This document shows, piece after piece, positions 51,963 through 60,973 of a stretch of DNA of 64,000 nucleotides (position 1 is the stretch's first letter; the number at the start of each line of letters is the position of its first letter). The translations under genes were made by a program, and so were the position numbers. Below the pieces are notes generated by a model, which saw nothing but the letters and a program-made list of their open reading frames with translations, ran no database searches and was not told the origin of the DNA. Where the stretch lies: assembly GCA_036390825.1 (NCBI GenBank), contig DASWBA010000135.1, positions 1 through 64,000 of the forward strand. The letters run 5' to 3'. Source of the DNA: CF-13 sp036390825 (GTDB lineage: Bacteria > Chloroflexota > Dormibacteria > CF-121).

Positions 51963-53572
51963 TCGCGTCACCGCCCAGGTCTCCATCGTCGATCATTGAC
52001 CAGGCGGTCCGGCAGGCCGTCACCTCGATCAGTGGCTGGCCGTCGGGGATCTTGCTGCCGGCGGTGCTGGTTGAACGGGCCCAGAACCCGGCCCACGGCG
52101 ATTACTCGGTCACCCTACCCCTGAAGCTTGCCCGGACGCTCCATCGGCCGCCGATGGCGATCGCGACCGAGCTCTCTACCGCGATGGCGCTGCCGCCGTC
52201 GCTCGGCCGCGTCGCACTGGCGGCGCCAGGGTTCATCAACATCACCCTGGAGCCGGCCTGGCTGCAGACGCAGCTGGGGCCGATCGTCGACGCGGGCGAG
52301 CAGTGGGGGAGGAGTGAGGTCGGGCAAGGGAAGCGTATGCAGGTGGAGTTCGTGAGCTCCAATCCCACCGGGCCGATGCTGTTCAGTCACGCGCGCGGCG
52401 CCGTCGTCGGTGATGTCGTCGCTCGGGTCTTGGAGGCGGCGGGTTTTCGCGTCCAGCGCGAGTATTACGTCAACGACAAGGGCCGGCAGGTTCGTCTGTT
52501 TGGGGAGTCGATTGCCGCGCGCATGCAAGGACAGCCGGTGCCCGAGGGCGGCTACAGCGGCAGTTACATCGACGAGATTGCCCGCGAGGCCGCCACCAAG
52601 GGGCGGCCCACGGAAGCAACGGCCCTGGCGGACTTCGGCATGGCCTGGGTCCAGCAACGCATCACCGACGACCTGTCGCGACTGTCGGTCCGTCACGACA
52701 ACTTCTTCTCGGAGAGCAGCCTCTACACCGGGTGGGACCAGGACACGATGCGCAAGCTCCGCGAGCTGGGACGCATCGAGGAAAAGGACGGCGCGACCTG
52801 GTTCAAGACGGACGGTGAGAAAAACGAAGTGTTGATCAAGCGAGACGGATATCCGACCTACTTCTGGTCGGACATTCTCTACCACCGGGACAAGTTCGAG
52901 AAGCGGGGCTTCGACCGCGTGGTGGATGTCTGGGGTGCCGACCATCAGGGTCAGGTTGGACGGGTTAAGGAAGCCCTCGGGGTGCTCGGGATCGATCCAG
53001 CGCGGCTGTCAGTCCTGCTCGTCCAGCTCGTCTCGGTGAAACGTGGTGAGGAAACCGTGCGAATGTCGCGCCGCGCCGGCGTCGGCATCTCGCTCAAGGA
53101 AATGCTGGACGAGGTCGGCCCCGATGCGGTCCGCTACTTTTTTCTGCTGCGTTCGGCCGATGCCCACATGGAGTTCGACGTCGAGCTGGCACGACGGCAG
53201 TCGAGTGAAAATCCGGTGTTCTACGCGCAGTACGCGCATGCCCGGCTGGCCAACGTCCTCAAGCTTGGCGGTGAGGTCGTGGGCTCGCCTGCGCTCGAGC
53301 GACTGAGCTCGGAGTGGGAGCTGGAGCTGATGCGGGTCATGATGCGGTGGCCGGACGTGGTGCGCGAGTCGGCCGAGGCGCTCGAGCCACATCGCCTGGC
53401 CTTCTTCACCGATGAGCTGGCGGCGGCGATCCACCGCTTTTACAAGAACTGCCGAGTGGTGACCGATGATGCACCGCTTACCGCGGCGCGGTTGCTGCTG
53501 TCTCGCGCCGCTCGCGTCACGATCGCCAACGCGCTGGGGCTGATGGGCGTTTCGGCGCCCGACCGCATGTAG
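51959..53572 (+). CDS. argS: Arginyl-tRNA synthetase
   Basis: 537 residues if started at CTG 51959. N-terminal Add1 tRNA-binding domain, then NPTGPMLFSHARGAVVGDV (HIGH region), RMSRRAGVGISLKEMLDEVG (KMSKS counterpart) and the anticodon-binding domain (RLLLSRAARVTIANALGLMG). The Add1 domain begins upstream of TTG 52052, and the only likely start is CTG 51959, overlapping the HtrA stop as CTGA. The HIGH box reads SHARGA. Confidence 0.9.
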   Translation: MIASPPRSPSSIIDQAVRQAVTSISGWPSGILLPAVLVERAQNPAHGDYSVTLPLKLARTLHRPPMAIATELSTAMALPPSLGRVALAAPGFINITLEPAWLQTQLGPIVDAGEQWGRSEVGQGKRMQVEFVSSNPTGPMLFSHARGAVVGDVVARVLEAAGFRVQREYYVNDKGRQVRLFGESIAARMQGQPVPEGGYSGSYIDEIAREAATKGRPTEATALADFGMAWVQQRITDDLSRLSVRHDNFFSESSLYTGWDQDTMRKLRELGRIEEKDGATWFKTDGEKNEVLIKRDGYPTYFWSDILYHRDKFEKRGFDRVVDVWGADHQGQVGRVKEALGVLGIDPARLSVLLVQLVSVKRGEETVRMSRRAGVGISLKEMLDEVGPDAVRYFFLLRSADAHMEFDVELARRQSSENPVFYAQYAHARLANVLKLGGEVVGSPALERLSSEWELELMRVMMRWPDVVRESAEALEPHRLAFFTDELAAAIHRFYKNCRVVTDDAPLTAARLLLSRAARVTIANALGLMGVSAPDRM

Positions 53573-53582
53573 ACTACGGGCC

Positions 53583-54257
53583 GTGGAAATCACCTATTTC
53601 GGCCTGAACGCGGTGCGGCTCCGCGGCCGCGAGGCCACCGTGATGATCGACCCCTACGAGCCGAAGCTCGGGCTTTCGCCGGTCCGGCTGAACGTCCAAA
53701 TCGTGATCTTCACCCACGACGATCCGACTCACTTCAGCCTCCAGGGACTGTCTGGCGAGCCGCACATCGTGACCGGTGCCGGCGAGTTCGAGATCAGGGG
53801 GGTCGCGATGACCGGCACCCAGACCTACCACGATGCCAAGAAGGGGGCGGAGCGGGGAAAGAACTTCGCCTACACCGTCGAGATCGACGACCTTCGCATC
53901 TGCCACCTCGGTCATCTCGGCCACGCACTCAGCGAGGACCAGCTCGAGGGGATCGGCAGCAAGATCGATGTGCTGTTCGTGCCGATTGGCGGCGGCAGTC
54001 ACATCAACTCCGCGCAAGCCACGGAGATCGTGAACCAGATCGAGCCGAAACTAGTGATCCCGATCTCCTACAAGCTGCCCGGCCTCACCCTCTTGGCGAC
54101 CAACCTCGAAGGTCTCGACAAGTTCGCCAAAGAGATGGGCGCCACCGACCTCACGCCGCAGCCCAAGCTCCAGATCTCGGCCACGCCCTCGGTCGAAGAG
54201 ACCAAGCTGGTCATCCTCGAGCCGCGCGGCGCGACGGCGTCGGCAGCGGTGGATTAG
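53583..54257 (+). CDS. MBL-fold protein with degenerate metal site (UlaG-like, Lactamase_B_3)
   Basis: 224 residues from GTG. ITYFGLNAVRLRGREATVMIDPYEP and ICHLGHLGHALSEDQLEGIGSKIDVLFVPIGGG match UlaG-like metal-dependent hydrolases. The usual HxHxDH reads HDDPTH (in IFTHDDPTHFSL), so two of four ligands are changed. A TAGACT box (53570-53575), formed partly from the argS stop, ends 7 nt before the start. Converges with GH15, overlapping 4 bp. Confidence 0.75.
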   Translation: MEITYFGLNAVRLRGREATVMIDPYEPKLGLSPVRLNVQIVIFTHDDPTHFSLQGLSGEPHIVTGAGEFEIRGVAMTGTQTYHDAKKGAERGKNFAYTVEIDDLRICHLGHLGHALSEDQLEGIGSKIDVLFVPIGGGSHINSAQATEIVNQIEPKLVIPISYKLPGLTLLATNLEGLDKFAKEMGATDLTPQPKLQISATPSVEETKLVILEPRGATASAAVD

Positions 54258-56095
54258 CCGGCCGCTTCCTGCGGCTGGCGAGCCGGCGCTTCGGACCGTT
54301 GCGCCGCGCGGGCCCGCTCCAGGCGCACCGCGCTGTCGATCAGGCCGAGGTGACTGTACGCCTGCGGGAAGTTGCCGCGGGGTGCGCCCGACGCCGGGTC
54401 GTTGCCTTCGGCCAGCAAGCCGAGCGGTGAAGAAAGCGCGATCAGCTCGCTCAGCTGGCGCTCCGCGGCATCGAGGTGGCTCAGGCCGATCAGACCATCC
54501 ACGTACCAGAAGCTACAGAGCAGGAAGGCCGCGCTCAGGTAGCCCTGGTCGTCCTTGCAGTCGTAGCGCCGGACGTACGGACCGTTCAGCAGCCTCTGGC
54601 TCATGGTTTCGATGGTGGCACGCATGCGAGGGTCGGTCGCCGGCAAGAATCCGAGCACTGGCATCTGCAACACGGCAGCATCCAAACATTCATCGTCATA
54701 GGCTTGCGTAAAGGCGCCGATCTTCGGATTCCAGGCCCGTGCCTCGATCTCGTTGCGCAGCTCTTCGGCCTGCCGCTCCCAAATGGCGAGGTGCTCGGTG
54801 TTGCCGGTGCCCTTGGCCAGCGTGATCGCCCGGTCCAGGGCCACCCAGCACCAGAGCTTGCTGTGAGTGTGGTGCTTGCGCTCGCCCTGGAATTCCCAAA
54901 TCCCATTGTCGGGCTCCCGGCTCAAATCCCAGATACCGTCGGCCAGGCGCTCGATCACATGCCAGAGCTTGGTAGAGATGAAGCCGCCTTTGCGCTGATA
55001 GACGGCCATGCAGTCGATCACCGCCCCGAAGACATCCAGCTGCCGCTGGCCGGCGGCGCGGTTGCCGATGCGGACCGGGCGGGCGCCTTCGTAGCCCGCC
55101 AGGTGTTCGAGGTATTGCTCGGGCAGATGCGGGTCGCCATCGACGCGATAGAGAATCTGCATCGCAAAGTCGTGGTCGTAAGCCCGGTCGCGGATCCAGT
55201 TGATGAAATCGACGGCTTCCTGCTCGAACCCGGCGCGAAAGAGCGCCGCGATGCCATAGGAGGCATCACGAAGCCAGCAGTAGCGGTAGTCCCAGTTGCG
55301 ATCGCCACCCGGATCTTCCGGGATGGAGGTCGTCGGTGCCGCGCAGAGTGCACCGGTCGGGGCGTAGGTCAACAACTTGATCACCAGCGCGGAGCGGCGC
55401 ACGGCATCTTGAAATGGTCCCTGGTAGAGGCACTGCTCGAGCCATCCGACCCAGTAGGCACGGGTGCGCTCGGCGAGCTCGGTGGCATCGCTGCTGCTGG
55501 GGAATTTCCGGCCGAGGGCGAAGTAGCGCTCGCCGAAGCCGAGCGTCAGCCAGACTTGCGGGCCGGGCTCGAGGGTGAAACGGAGGACGTAGCGCGGTCG
55601 ACCGTCGATCACCTCCACGTTGCCATGCAGCGGCACCGTGGAGGAGAGGATCACCTCCTGCGATCCGCCCGAGGCGATCACGATCCCCTCGCGCTCGGCG
55701 AAACTGGTGCGCGCGCGACCGTAGGCCGGCGCCGGGTCGAGGACGCATTCGACCTCCACCGACCCGCCGCGCGCCTCGAGGCCGCGGCAGATCCGCTTCA
55801 GCGAGAGGAAGCGCTCGCCTTCGTTGAAGCAGGGCATGAAATCGGTCACCACCAGCGTCCCTTCGGCGCGATGAAAGGTGGTGGTCAGGATGTTGGTGTC
55901 ATGGAGGTAGGCTTGCTCGCCGGTCGGCACCGGGTTGACGGGAGCAATCCGGAAACTGCCGCCGCGCTGCCGGTCGAGGATCGCCGCGAAGATGGACGGC
56001 GAATCGAAGCGCGGATAGCAGAACCAGTCGATGGCGCCACCGGTCGAGACGAGGGCGGCGGTTTCACAATTACCGATCAGTCCGTATGGATACAC
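54254..56095 (-). CDS. Glycoside hydrolase family 15 (glucoamylase/trehalase-like)
   Basis: 613 residues. N-terminal beta domain with LIGNCETAALVSTGGAIDWFCYPRFDSPSIFA, then an (alpha/alpha)6 barrel: DPGGDRNWDYRYCWLRDASY, DNGIWEFQGERKHHTHSKLW, with the IWE glutamate as likely general acid, and SAAFLLCSFWYVDGL with Glu region following. GH15 enzymes cut alpha-glucosides such as maltooligosaccharides or trehalose. No signal peptide is seen, so it is probably cytoplasmic. Start GTG 56095. Confidence 0.9.
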   Translation of the reverse strand: MYPYGLIGNCETAALVSTGGAIDWFCYPRFDSPSIFAAILDRQRGGSFRIAPVNPVPTGEQAYLHDTNILTTTFHRAEGTLVVTDFMPCFNEGERFLSLKRICRGLEARGGSVEVECVLDPAPAYGRARTSFAEREGIVIASGGSQEVILSSTVPLHGNVEVIDGRPRYVLRFTLEPGPQVWLTLGFGERYFALGRKFPSSSDATELAERTRAYWVGWLEQCLYQGPFQDAVRRSALVIKLLTYAPTGALCAAPTTSIPEDPGGDRNWDYRYCWLRDASYGIAALFRAGFEQEAVDFINWIRDRAYDHDFAMQILYRVDGDPHLPEQYLEHLAGYEGARPVRIGNRAAGQRQLDVFGAVIDCMAVYQRKGGFISTKLWHVIERLADGIWDLSREPDNGIWEFQGERKHHTHSKLWCWVALDRAITLAKGTGNTEHLAIWERQAEELRNEIEARAWNPKIGAFTQAYDDECLDAAVLQMPVLGFLPATDPRMRATIETMSQRLLNGPYVRRYDCKDDQGYLSAAFLLCSFWYVDGLIGLSHLDAAERQLSELIALSSPLGLLAEGNDPASGAPRGNFPQAYSHLGLIDSAVRLERARAAQRSEAPARQPQEAAG

Positions 56096-56199
56096 TGCTT
56101 GACCTTATGAGCTTAGAGCCGCCGAGTCAAACGTCGAGTCGTCTACCCGAAGTAACGACGGCCGGCGCGCAAACTCTCGCGGCCGGCGCGGTTCCGGCG

Positions 56200-56205
56200 T
56201 AGAAT
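56200..56205 (+). promoter_or_regulatory. -10 element of pyrG (leaderless)
   Basis: TAGAAT, 9 nt before the GTG start of pyrG; no clear -35. The 119-bp gap to the divergent GH15 gene contains nothing else recognisable. Confidence 0.55.
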
Positions 56206-56214
56206 AGAGCCCCG

Positions 56215-57879
56215 GTGCCGAAGTACGTCTTCGTAACCGGTGGCGTGGTTTCCTCGATCGGCAAGGGGATCACGGCGGCGTCAATAGGGACCATCCTGAA
56301 GGCCCGCGGCCTGAACGTCTCCCTCCAAAAGCTGGATCCCTACATCAACATCGATCCCGGCACGATGTCGCCTTACCAGCATGGCGAGGTCTTCGTCACC
56401 GACGACGGGGCCGAGACCGATCTCGACCTGGGCCATTACGAGCGCTTCATCGACGCCAACCTCAGCAAAGCCAGCAACGTCACCACCGGCAAGATCTATG
56501 CCGAGGTCATCGCCAAAGAGCGTCGCGGCGATTACCTGGGCGGCACGGTGCAGGTGATCCCGCACGTGACTAACGAGATCAAAGAACGGATCACGCGCGT
56601 CACCTGGGAGGACAATCCCGATGTCGTCATCGTGGAGGTTGGCGGCACGGTCGGTGACATCGAATCGCTCCCGTTCCTCGAAGCGATCCGGCAGTTGAAG
56701 AACGACCTGGGCCGCAAGAACGTCTTCTACGTGCACCTGACGCTGGTGCCGTTTATCGAGGCCTCCGAGGAGTTCAAGAGCAAGCCCACCCAGCACAGCG
56801 TGGCGGCGCTGCGCAGCATCGGTATCCAGCCCGACGCCATCGTCTGCCGCTCGGCGAGGGAGATCAGCGTCGCGCTCAAGGACAAGATCGCCCTCTTCTG
56901 CGACGTCGACCGCCGCGCCGTGATCTCGGTTCCCGATGCGGACTCGATCTACGAAGTGCCACTCATGCTCGAAGACTCGGGGCTGGGGAACGTCATCGTC
57001 GAGGCGCTTGACGCGCCGGCGTCGGCGCCCGACCTCAGCGACTGGAAAGAGCTGGTGCATCGCATCCAGCATCCGGCAGGCAGCGTGCGCATCGGCGTGG
57101 TGGGAAAGTACCTGCCCGCGCCGGACGCCTATATCAGTGTCACCGAAGCGCTGCGCCACGCGGGCGTGCACCACAACCTGCGAGTCGACATCAAGTGGAT
57201 CGCCTCCGAAACCCTCGAGGCCGGTGATCTGCGGGCGCTCGACGACGTCGACGGCGTCGTGGTTCCGGGCGGATTCGGTCATCGCGGCATTGAGGGGAAG
57301 ATTGCCGCGGCCCGGTTCGCCCGGACCTCGCTCACCCCCTACCTCGGCCTCTGCCTTGGCATGCAATGCGCGGTGATCGAGTTCGGCCGCGACAAGCTCG
57401 GCGACCCGGACGCGAACAGCACCGAGTTCAATGCCTTCACCAGCCATCCGGTGATCGATCTCCTGCCCGAGCAGCGCGATGTTGCCGACAAGGGTGGCAC
57501 CATGCGGCTCGGCCTCTACCCCTGCAAGTTGCAGCCCGGCACCCTGGCCGGAGATGCCTACGGCGAGCCGGTCGTCTACGAACGCCACCGGCATCGCTTC
57601 GAGTTCAACAACGCCTACCGGGAGGCGATGTGGGAGGCGGGGATGGTCTTCTCCGGGACCTCGCCCAACGACCGCCTGGTGGAAATCATCGAGCTGCGCG
57701 ATCACCCCTGGTTCGTGGCGTCGCAATTCCATCCGGAATTCCGCTCCCGGCCGAACCGTCCACACCCGCTCTTTCGGGACTTCGTCGCGGCCGCCGCGGT
57801 CAAGGCCGGCGCGCTCCCGGCAGACGGGATGGCGGCGAAGCCGGCGGTCTCCACGGATAAGACCTCCCAGACGGCGTGA
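56215..57879 (+). CDS. pyrG: CTP synthase
   Basis: 554 residues. Synthetase domain with FVTGGVVSSIGKGITAASIG, DPYINIDPGTMSPYQHGEVF and VGGTVGDIESLPF; glutamine amidotransferase domain with VVPGGFGHRG, GLCLGMQCAVIEF (catalytic Cys) and SQFHPEFRSRP (His, Glu). Makes CTP from UTP. Starts at GTG. Confidence 0.98.
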   Translation: MPKYVFVTGGVVSSIGKGITAASIGTILKARGLNVSLQKLDPYINIDPGTMSPYQHGEVFVTDDGAETDLDLGHYERFIDANLSKASNVTTGKIYAEVIAKERRGDYLGGTVQVIPHVTNEIKERITRVTWEDNPDVVIVEVGGTVGDIESLPFLEAIRQLKNDLGRKNVFYVHLTLVPFIEASEEFKSKPTQHSVAALRSIGIQPDAIVCRSAREISVALKDKIALFCDVDRRAVISVPDADSIYEVPLMLEDSGLGNVIVEALDAPASAPDLSDWKELVHRIQHPAGSVRIGVVGKYLPAPDAYISVTEALRHAGVHHNLRVDIKWIASETLEAGDLRALDDVDGVVVPGGFGHRGIEGKIAAARFARTSLTPYLGLCLGMQCAVIEFGRDKLGDPDANSTEFNAFTSHPVIDLLPEQRDVADKGGTMRLGLYPCKLQPGTLAGDAYGEPVVYERHRHRFEFNNAYREAMWEAGMVFSGTSPNDRLVEIIELRDHPWFVASQFHPEFRSRPNRPHPLFRDFVAAAAVKAGALPADGMAAKPAVSTDKTSQTA

Positions 57880-58904
57880 GATCTGACGTCTCGACGCCCT
57901 CCTCAGGCGGCATCGCGTCACCGCGCACGGTCCAAGCGAACCTCGGGCTCGAGCTGGTTCGTGCCACCGAGGCGGCGGCGCTCTCTGCGGGGCGCTGGAT
58001 GGGTAACCTCGACCGCGAGGGCATCCGGGCAACCGCCGGAAAGGCGATGCGCGAGGCGCTCCAGGGCGTGCACATGAAGGGGACGATCGTCATTGGCGAA
58101 GAGCCGGCATCGGCGCCCCTGGCGCTCGGTCAACCCGCTGGTGACGGTATCGGTGAACCCTGCGATGTGGCGCTCAAGCCGATCGACGGCTCGACCCTGG
58201 TGGCGAAGGGGCTCCCCAACGCCGTCTCGGTGATCGCCACCGCCGAGCGCGGCTCGCTGTTGCGCGCCCCGGTCGGCATGTACGCGGAAAAGATCGCGGT
58301 CGGCCCCGACGCCAGGGGTTCGGTCGACGTGACCGATTCCGTCGAGAACAACCTGCAGCGGGTGGCCTTCGCCAAAAAGGTGCAGGTGTCGGATCTGACC
58401 GTCGTCATGCTCGACCGCCCTCGCCACGAGGCGTTGATGGACCAGGTGCGGCAGGTCGGCGCCCGCATCACTCTGCTGAGTGACGGCGACATCGCGGCGG
58501 CGATCATGGCGACGCTCGAAGGCACCGGGATCGACGTCATGCTGGGGGTGGGCGGCCTGCCGGAGGCGGTGCTCGCGGCCTGTGCGCTGAAGTGCCTCGG
58601 CGGTGACCTCCAATGCCGGCTCTGGCTTCGCTCCCGCGACGAGGAAGAGAAGGCGGGCGCGGCAGGCTTTACCGACCTGCGTCGCGTCTACGGCGTCGAC
58701 GACATCGTCCGGGGCGACGACGTCGCCTTTGCCGCCACCGGCGTCACCGACGGCGAGTTCCTGCAGGGGGTCATCTACCACCACTTCTGGGCCGAGACCG
58801 AGTCGATGGTCTTCCGCAGCAAGAGCGGGACGGTCCGCCACCTCAACACCAAGCACCATTACGCGCTCAAGTCGGTCGAGGGCGCCCACCGGAAAGTTCG
58901 CTAA
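57876..58904 (+). CDS. glpX: GlpX-family (class II fructose-1,6-bisphosphatase) protein with altered active site
   Basis: 342 residues, GTGA overlap with pyrG. Fold matches GlpX throughout: LVRATEAAALSAGRWMG, GTIVIGEEPASAP, NAVSVIATAERGSLLRAP, MYAEKIAVGP, DGDIAAAIMATLEGTGID, GVGGLPEAVLAAC. But the metal and phosphate site differs: the usual GEGExDEAP reads GEEPASAP, and the usual DPxEGT reads K101-P-I-D-G-S. In E. coli GlpX these acidic residues bind the metal and are needed. The protein may be inactive, regulatory or act on another substrate. Confidence 0.85.
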   Translation: MRSDVSTPSSGGIASPRTVQANLGLELVRATEAAALSAGRWMGNLDREGIRATAGKAMREALQGVHMKGTIVIGEEPASAPLALGQPAGDGIGEPCDVALKPIDGSTLVAKGLPNAVSVIATAERGSLLRAPVGMYAEKIAVGPDARGSVDVTDSVENNLQRVAFAKKVQVSDLTVVMLDRPRHEALMDQVRQVGARITLLSDGDIAAAIMATLEGTGIDVMLGVGGLPEAVLAACALKCLGGDLQCRLWLRSRDEEEKAGAAGFTDLRRVYGVDDIVRGDDVAFAATGVTDGEFLQGVIYHHFWAETESMVFRSKSGTVRHLNTKHHYALKSVEGAHRKVR

Positions 58905-58940
58905 GCGTCTGGACGAAGTGTGCAAATCGTGATGTTTCGG

Positions 58941-58970
58941 TTGACGGCCAGACCAAAAGTCAGCTAGACT
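58941..58970 (+). promoter_or_regulatory. Promoter of the M23 peptidase gene (leaderless)
   Basis: TTGACG (58941-58946), 18-nt spacer, TAGACT (58965-58970), 9 nt before the TTG start at 58980. Both elements are good, and the predicted transcript start falls at the start codon. Confidence 0.7.
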
Positions 58971-58979
58971 GCCCGAGTT

Positions 58980-59657
58980 TTGGCAAGGGGAATCCCAAGA
59001 CTGGCCGCCCATGGCTGGGCGCTCGCTTTGGCGTGCCTCGTGCTGCTGCTGGCGCCGCTCGCGTTCAAGCATCCGATCGCCGAGGCGCACGCCACCGCCG
59101 GCAGCGCGCCGGTGGTCGTGACCGGGCAGGGCGGCGAGTCGGCGCTTCGCTATCCGGCGACCGCCGCGCAGGTGAGTGCCCCGCTGGCACTGGCCCGTCG
59201 CCAGGGCGGCGCCCAGGAGGACCTCACGGCGCAGGCGAGCAACAGTGTCGACGTGCTGATGCTGCCGGCGAGCGCCTCGGATCCGGGCGGCAGCCGCCAG
59301 CGTGTCATCCGATTCGTCTGGCCGACCCACGGCGTCATCACCCAGTCCTTCTGGCAGTACCACCCCGGCATCGACATCGCCAACGATGTCGGTACCCCGG
59401 AGGTGGCGACCGCCGCCGGACAGGTGGTCTTCGCCGGCTGGGGCTCGTATGGGATCTACGTCGAGATCGACCACGGCGACGGTTTCCATTCGATCTACGG
59501 CCACATGTCCGCGGTGCTGGTGAGGACCGGCGACACCGTGACCCAGGGCCAGCTCATCGGATTGATGGGCGCGACCGGACGCGCTAGCGGTCCGCATCTC
59601 CACTTCGAAATTCGCTACCAGGGCGTCCCGCAAAACCCGATCGACCTCCTCCCATAG
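58980..59657 (+). CDS. M23 (LytM-type) zinc peptidase, secreted
   Basis: 225 residues from TTG. Signal or anchor segment (about 12-30, GWALALACLVLLLAPLAF), a linker to about 105, then a LytM domain: FVWPTHGVITQSFWQYHPGIDIAND (first His-Asp ligand set), GDGFHSIYGHMSAV, and SGPHLHFEIR (HxH). Cuts peptide bridges in peptidoglycan. Confidence 0.9.
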   Translation: MARGIPRLAAHGWALALACLVLLLAPLAFKHPIAEAHATAGSAPVVVTGQGGESALRYPATAAQVSAPLALARRQGGAQEDLTAQASNSVDVLMLPASASDPGGSRQRVIRFVWPTHGVITQSFWQYHPGIDIANDVGTPEVATAAGQVVFAGWGSYGIYVEIDHGDGFHSIYGHMSAVLVRTGDTVTQGQLIGLMGATGRASGPHLHFEIRYQGVPQNPIDLLP

Positions 59658-59689
59658 ATTTCTCAGATCAGACCGATAAGGTAGAGGCC

Positions 59690-60973
59690 GTGCAGCGCCT
59701 CCTCTATGCATCGGCCAACGGGCGGGTTCGCGTGCACCGCTCGCTCGAGCCGGCGACGCGAAGTGGTTGGGAGATCGGTGCGCCCGATCGGCTGATTCCG
59801 CTGCCCGCCGGGACCACGCTCATGCACCTGCCGGGCCGGTTCGCCCTGGGACGGACGGCTGCCGGCTCGATGGCGCGCGTCGAGGAGGAGGGTGCGGTGG
59901 CGGTCGCCGCGGTCCTGCCGCCGGGGTACCTTCGGACCTGGCTGCCCGCCTACGAGGATGACGGCCGGCCCCCGGTGCTGCCGCTCTTTGGATACGCGGC
60001 GGTCGCCGCGATCGATGGCAAACCCCACGTCGCCGCCATGCGGACCGATCGCTGGGGCGCGTGGGACCCACAGGCCGAGGACCGGCAGCACGTCGAGCGG
60101 GGGATTCGCGATGGGCAGCGGGCGCTCCCTGAGAGCCGGTTGCTCCGCCACCTCGAGACCTGCGCCACCGACTATCGGTGCCTGACCGCCCAGAACGTGT
60201 TCCTGCGCCGGGGTGAAGGGGCGATCCCGGTCTCGCCGGCTTGCAATGCGGCCTGCCTGGGGTGCATCTCCGAGCAGTGGGGCGATGTGGCCTCACCCCA
60301 AACGCGGCTTGGTTTCGCCCCCACCGCCGCCGAAATCGCGGAGCTCGGCGCCTGGCATCTGAGCGCGGCCAGCGCGAACTTCGTCAGCTTCGGCCAGGGG
60401 TGTGAGGGTGAGCCCTTGACGCGCGGCGCCGCGCTGGTGGACGCCACGCGCCGCATCCGGTCGGCCTGGCCGCAGGCCACCATCCACATCAATACCAATG
60501 GGTCTCGTCCCGCGGTGCTGCGCCGCCTGGTCGATGCCGGGTTGAATTCGGTCCGGATCAGCATCTTCAGCCTCGATGACACGCGATTCCGGGCCTACTA
60601 CCGGCCGGTTGGTTACGGCCTGGAGCAGGTTGCGCAGTGCGCGGAGGTGGTGGCCGCGGCCGGCGGCCAGGTCACGATCAACCTCTTGACCTTCCCCGGG
60701 ATCAGCGACGCGCCGCCGGAGCTCGAGGCGCTGGTCGCCTTCGTCCAGGAGCATGGCGTCCACCAGGTGCAGCTGCGCAGCCTGAACGTCGATCCACACT
60801 GGCTGCTGGGGCAGATCCCGGATCCGACGCGCGGCATCGGCATGCGGGCCTTTGTCCGTGAACTGACGGCGCGTTGCCCGGGCTTGTCGCTCGGGAATTT
60901 CACCCGGCCGTGGCGGGTTCGGGAGGGTGGGGGCCGGTTAAAACCTGCCCCGGCTGGGCATGCTTTGAGCTAA
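59690..60973 (+). CDS. Radical SAM protein with a long N-terminal domain
   Basis: 427 residues from GTG. Residues 1-170 form a domain I do not recognise (GTTLMHLPGRFALGRTAAGS, PPGYLRTWLPAYEDDGRPPV). The radical SAM core begins with ACNAACLGC (C185-x3-C189-x2-C192, the 4Fe-4S site), followed by FVSFGQGCEGEPLTRG, TIHINTNGSRPAVLRRLVD and a full partial barrel to about 400. Members generate a 5'-deoxyadenosyl radical. It overlaps the M50 gene by one base. Substrate unknown. Confidence 0.8.
   Translation: MQRLLYASANGRVRVHRSLEPATRSGWEIGAPDRLIPLPAGTTLMHLPGRFALGRTAAGSMARVEEEGAVAVAAVLPPGYLRTWLPAYEDDGRPPVLPLFGYAAVAAIDGKPHVAAMRTDRWGAWDPQAEDRQHVERGIRDGQRALPESRLLRHLETCATDYRCLTAQNVFLRRGEGAIPVSPACNAACLGCISEQWGDVASPQTRLGFAPTAAEIAELGAWHLSAASANFVSFGQGCEGEPLTRGAALVDATRRIRSAWPQATIHINTNGSRPAVLRRLVDAGLNSVRISIFSLDDTRFRAYYRPVGYGLEQVAQCAEVVAAAGGQVTINLLTFPGISDAPPELEALVAFVQEHGVHQVQLRSLNVDPHWLLGQIPDPTRGIGMRAFVRELTARCPGLSLGNFTRPWRVREGGGRLKPAPAGHALS

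Noticed and set aside
60874..60972. Longer N-terminus of the M50 protease
   Set aside because: It lies inside the radical SAM gene; ATG 60973 gives a TAATG junction and a plausible polar N-terminus.
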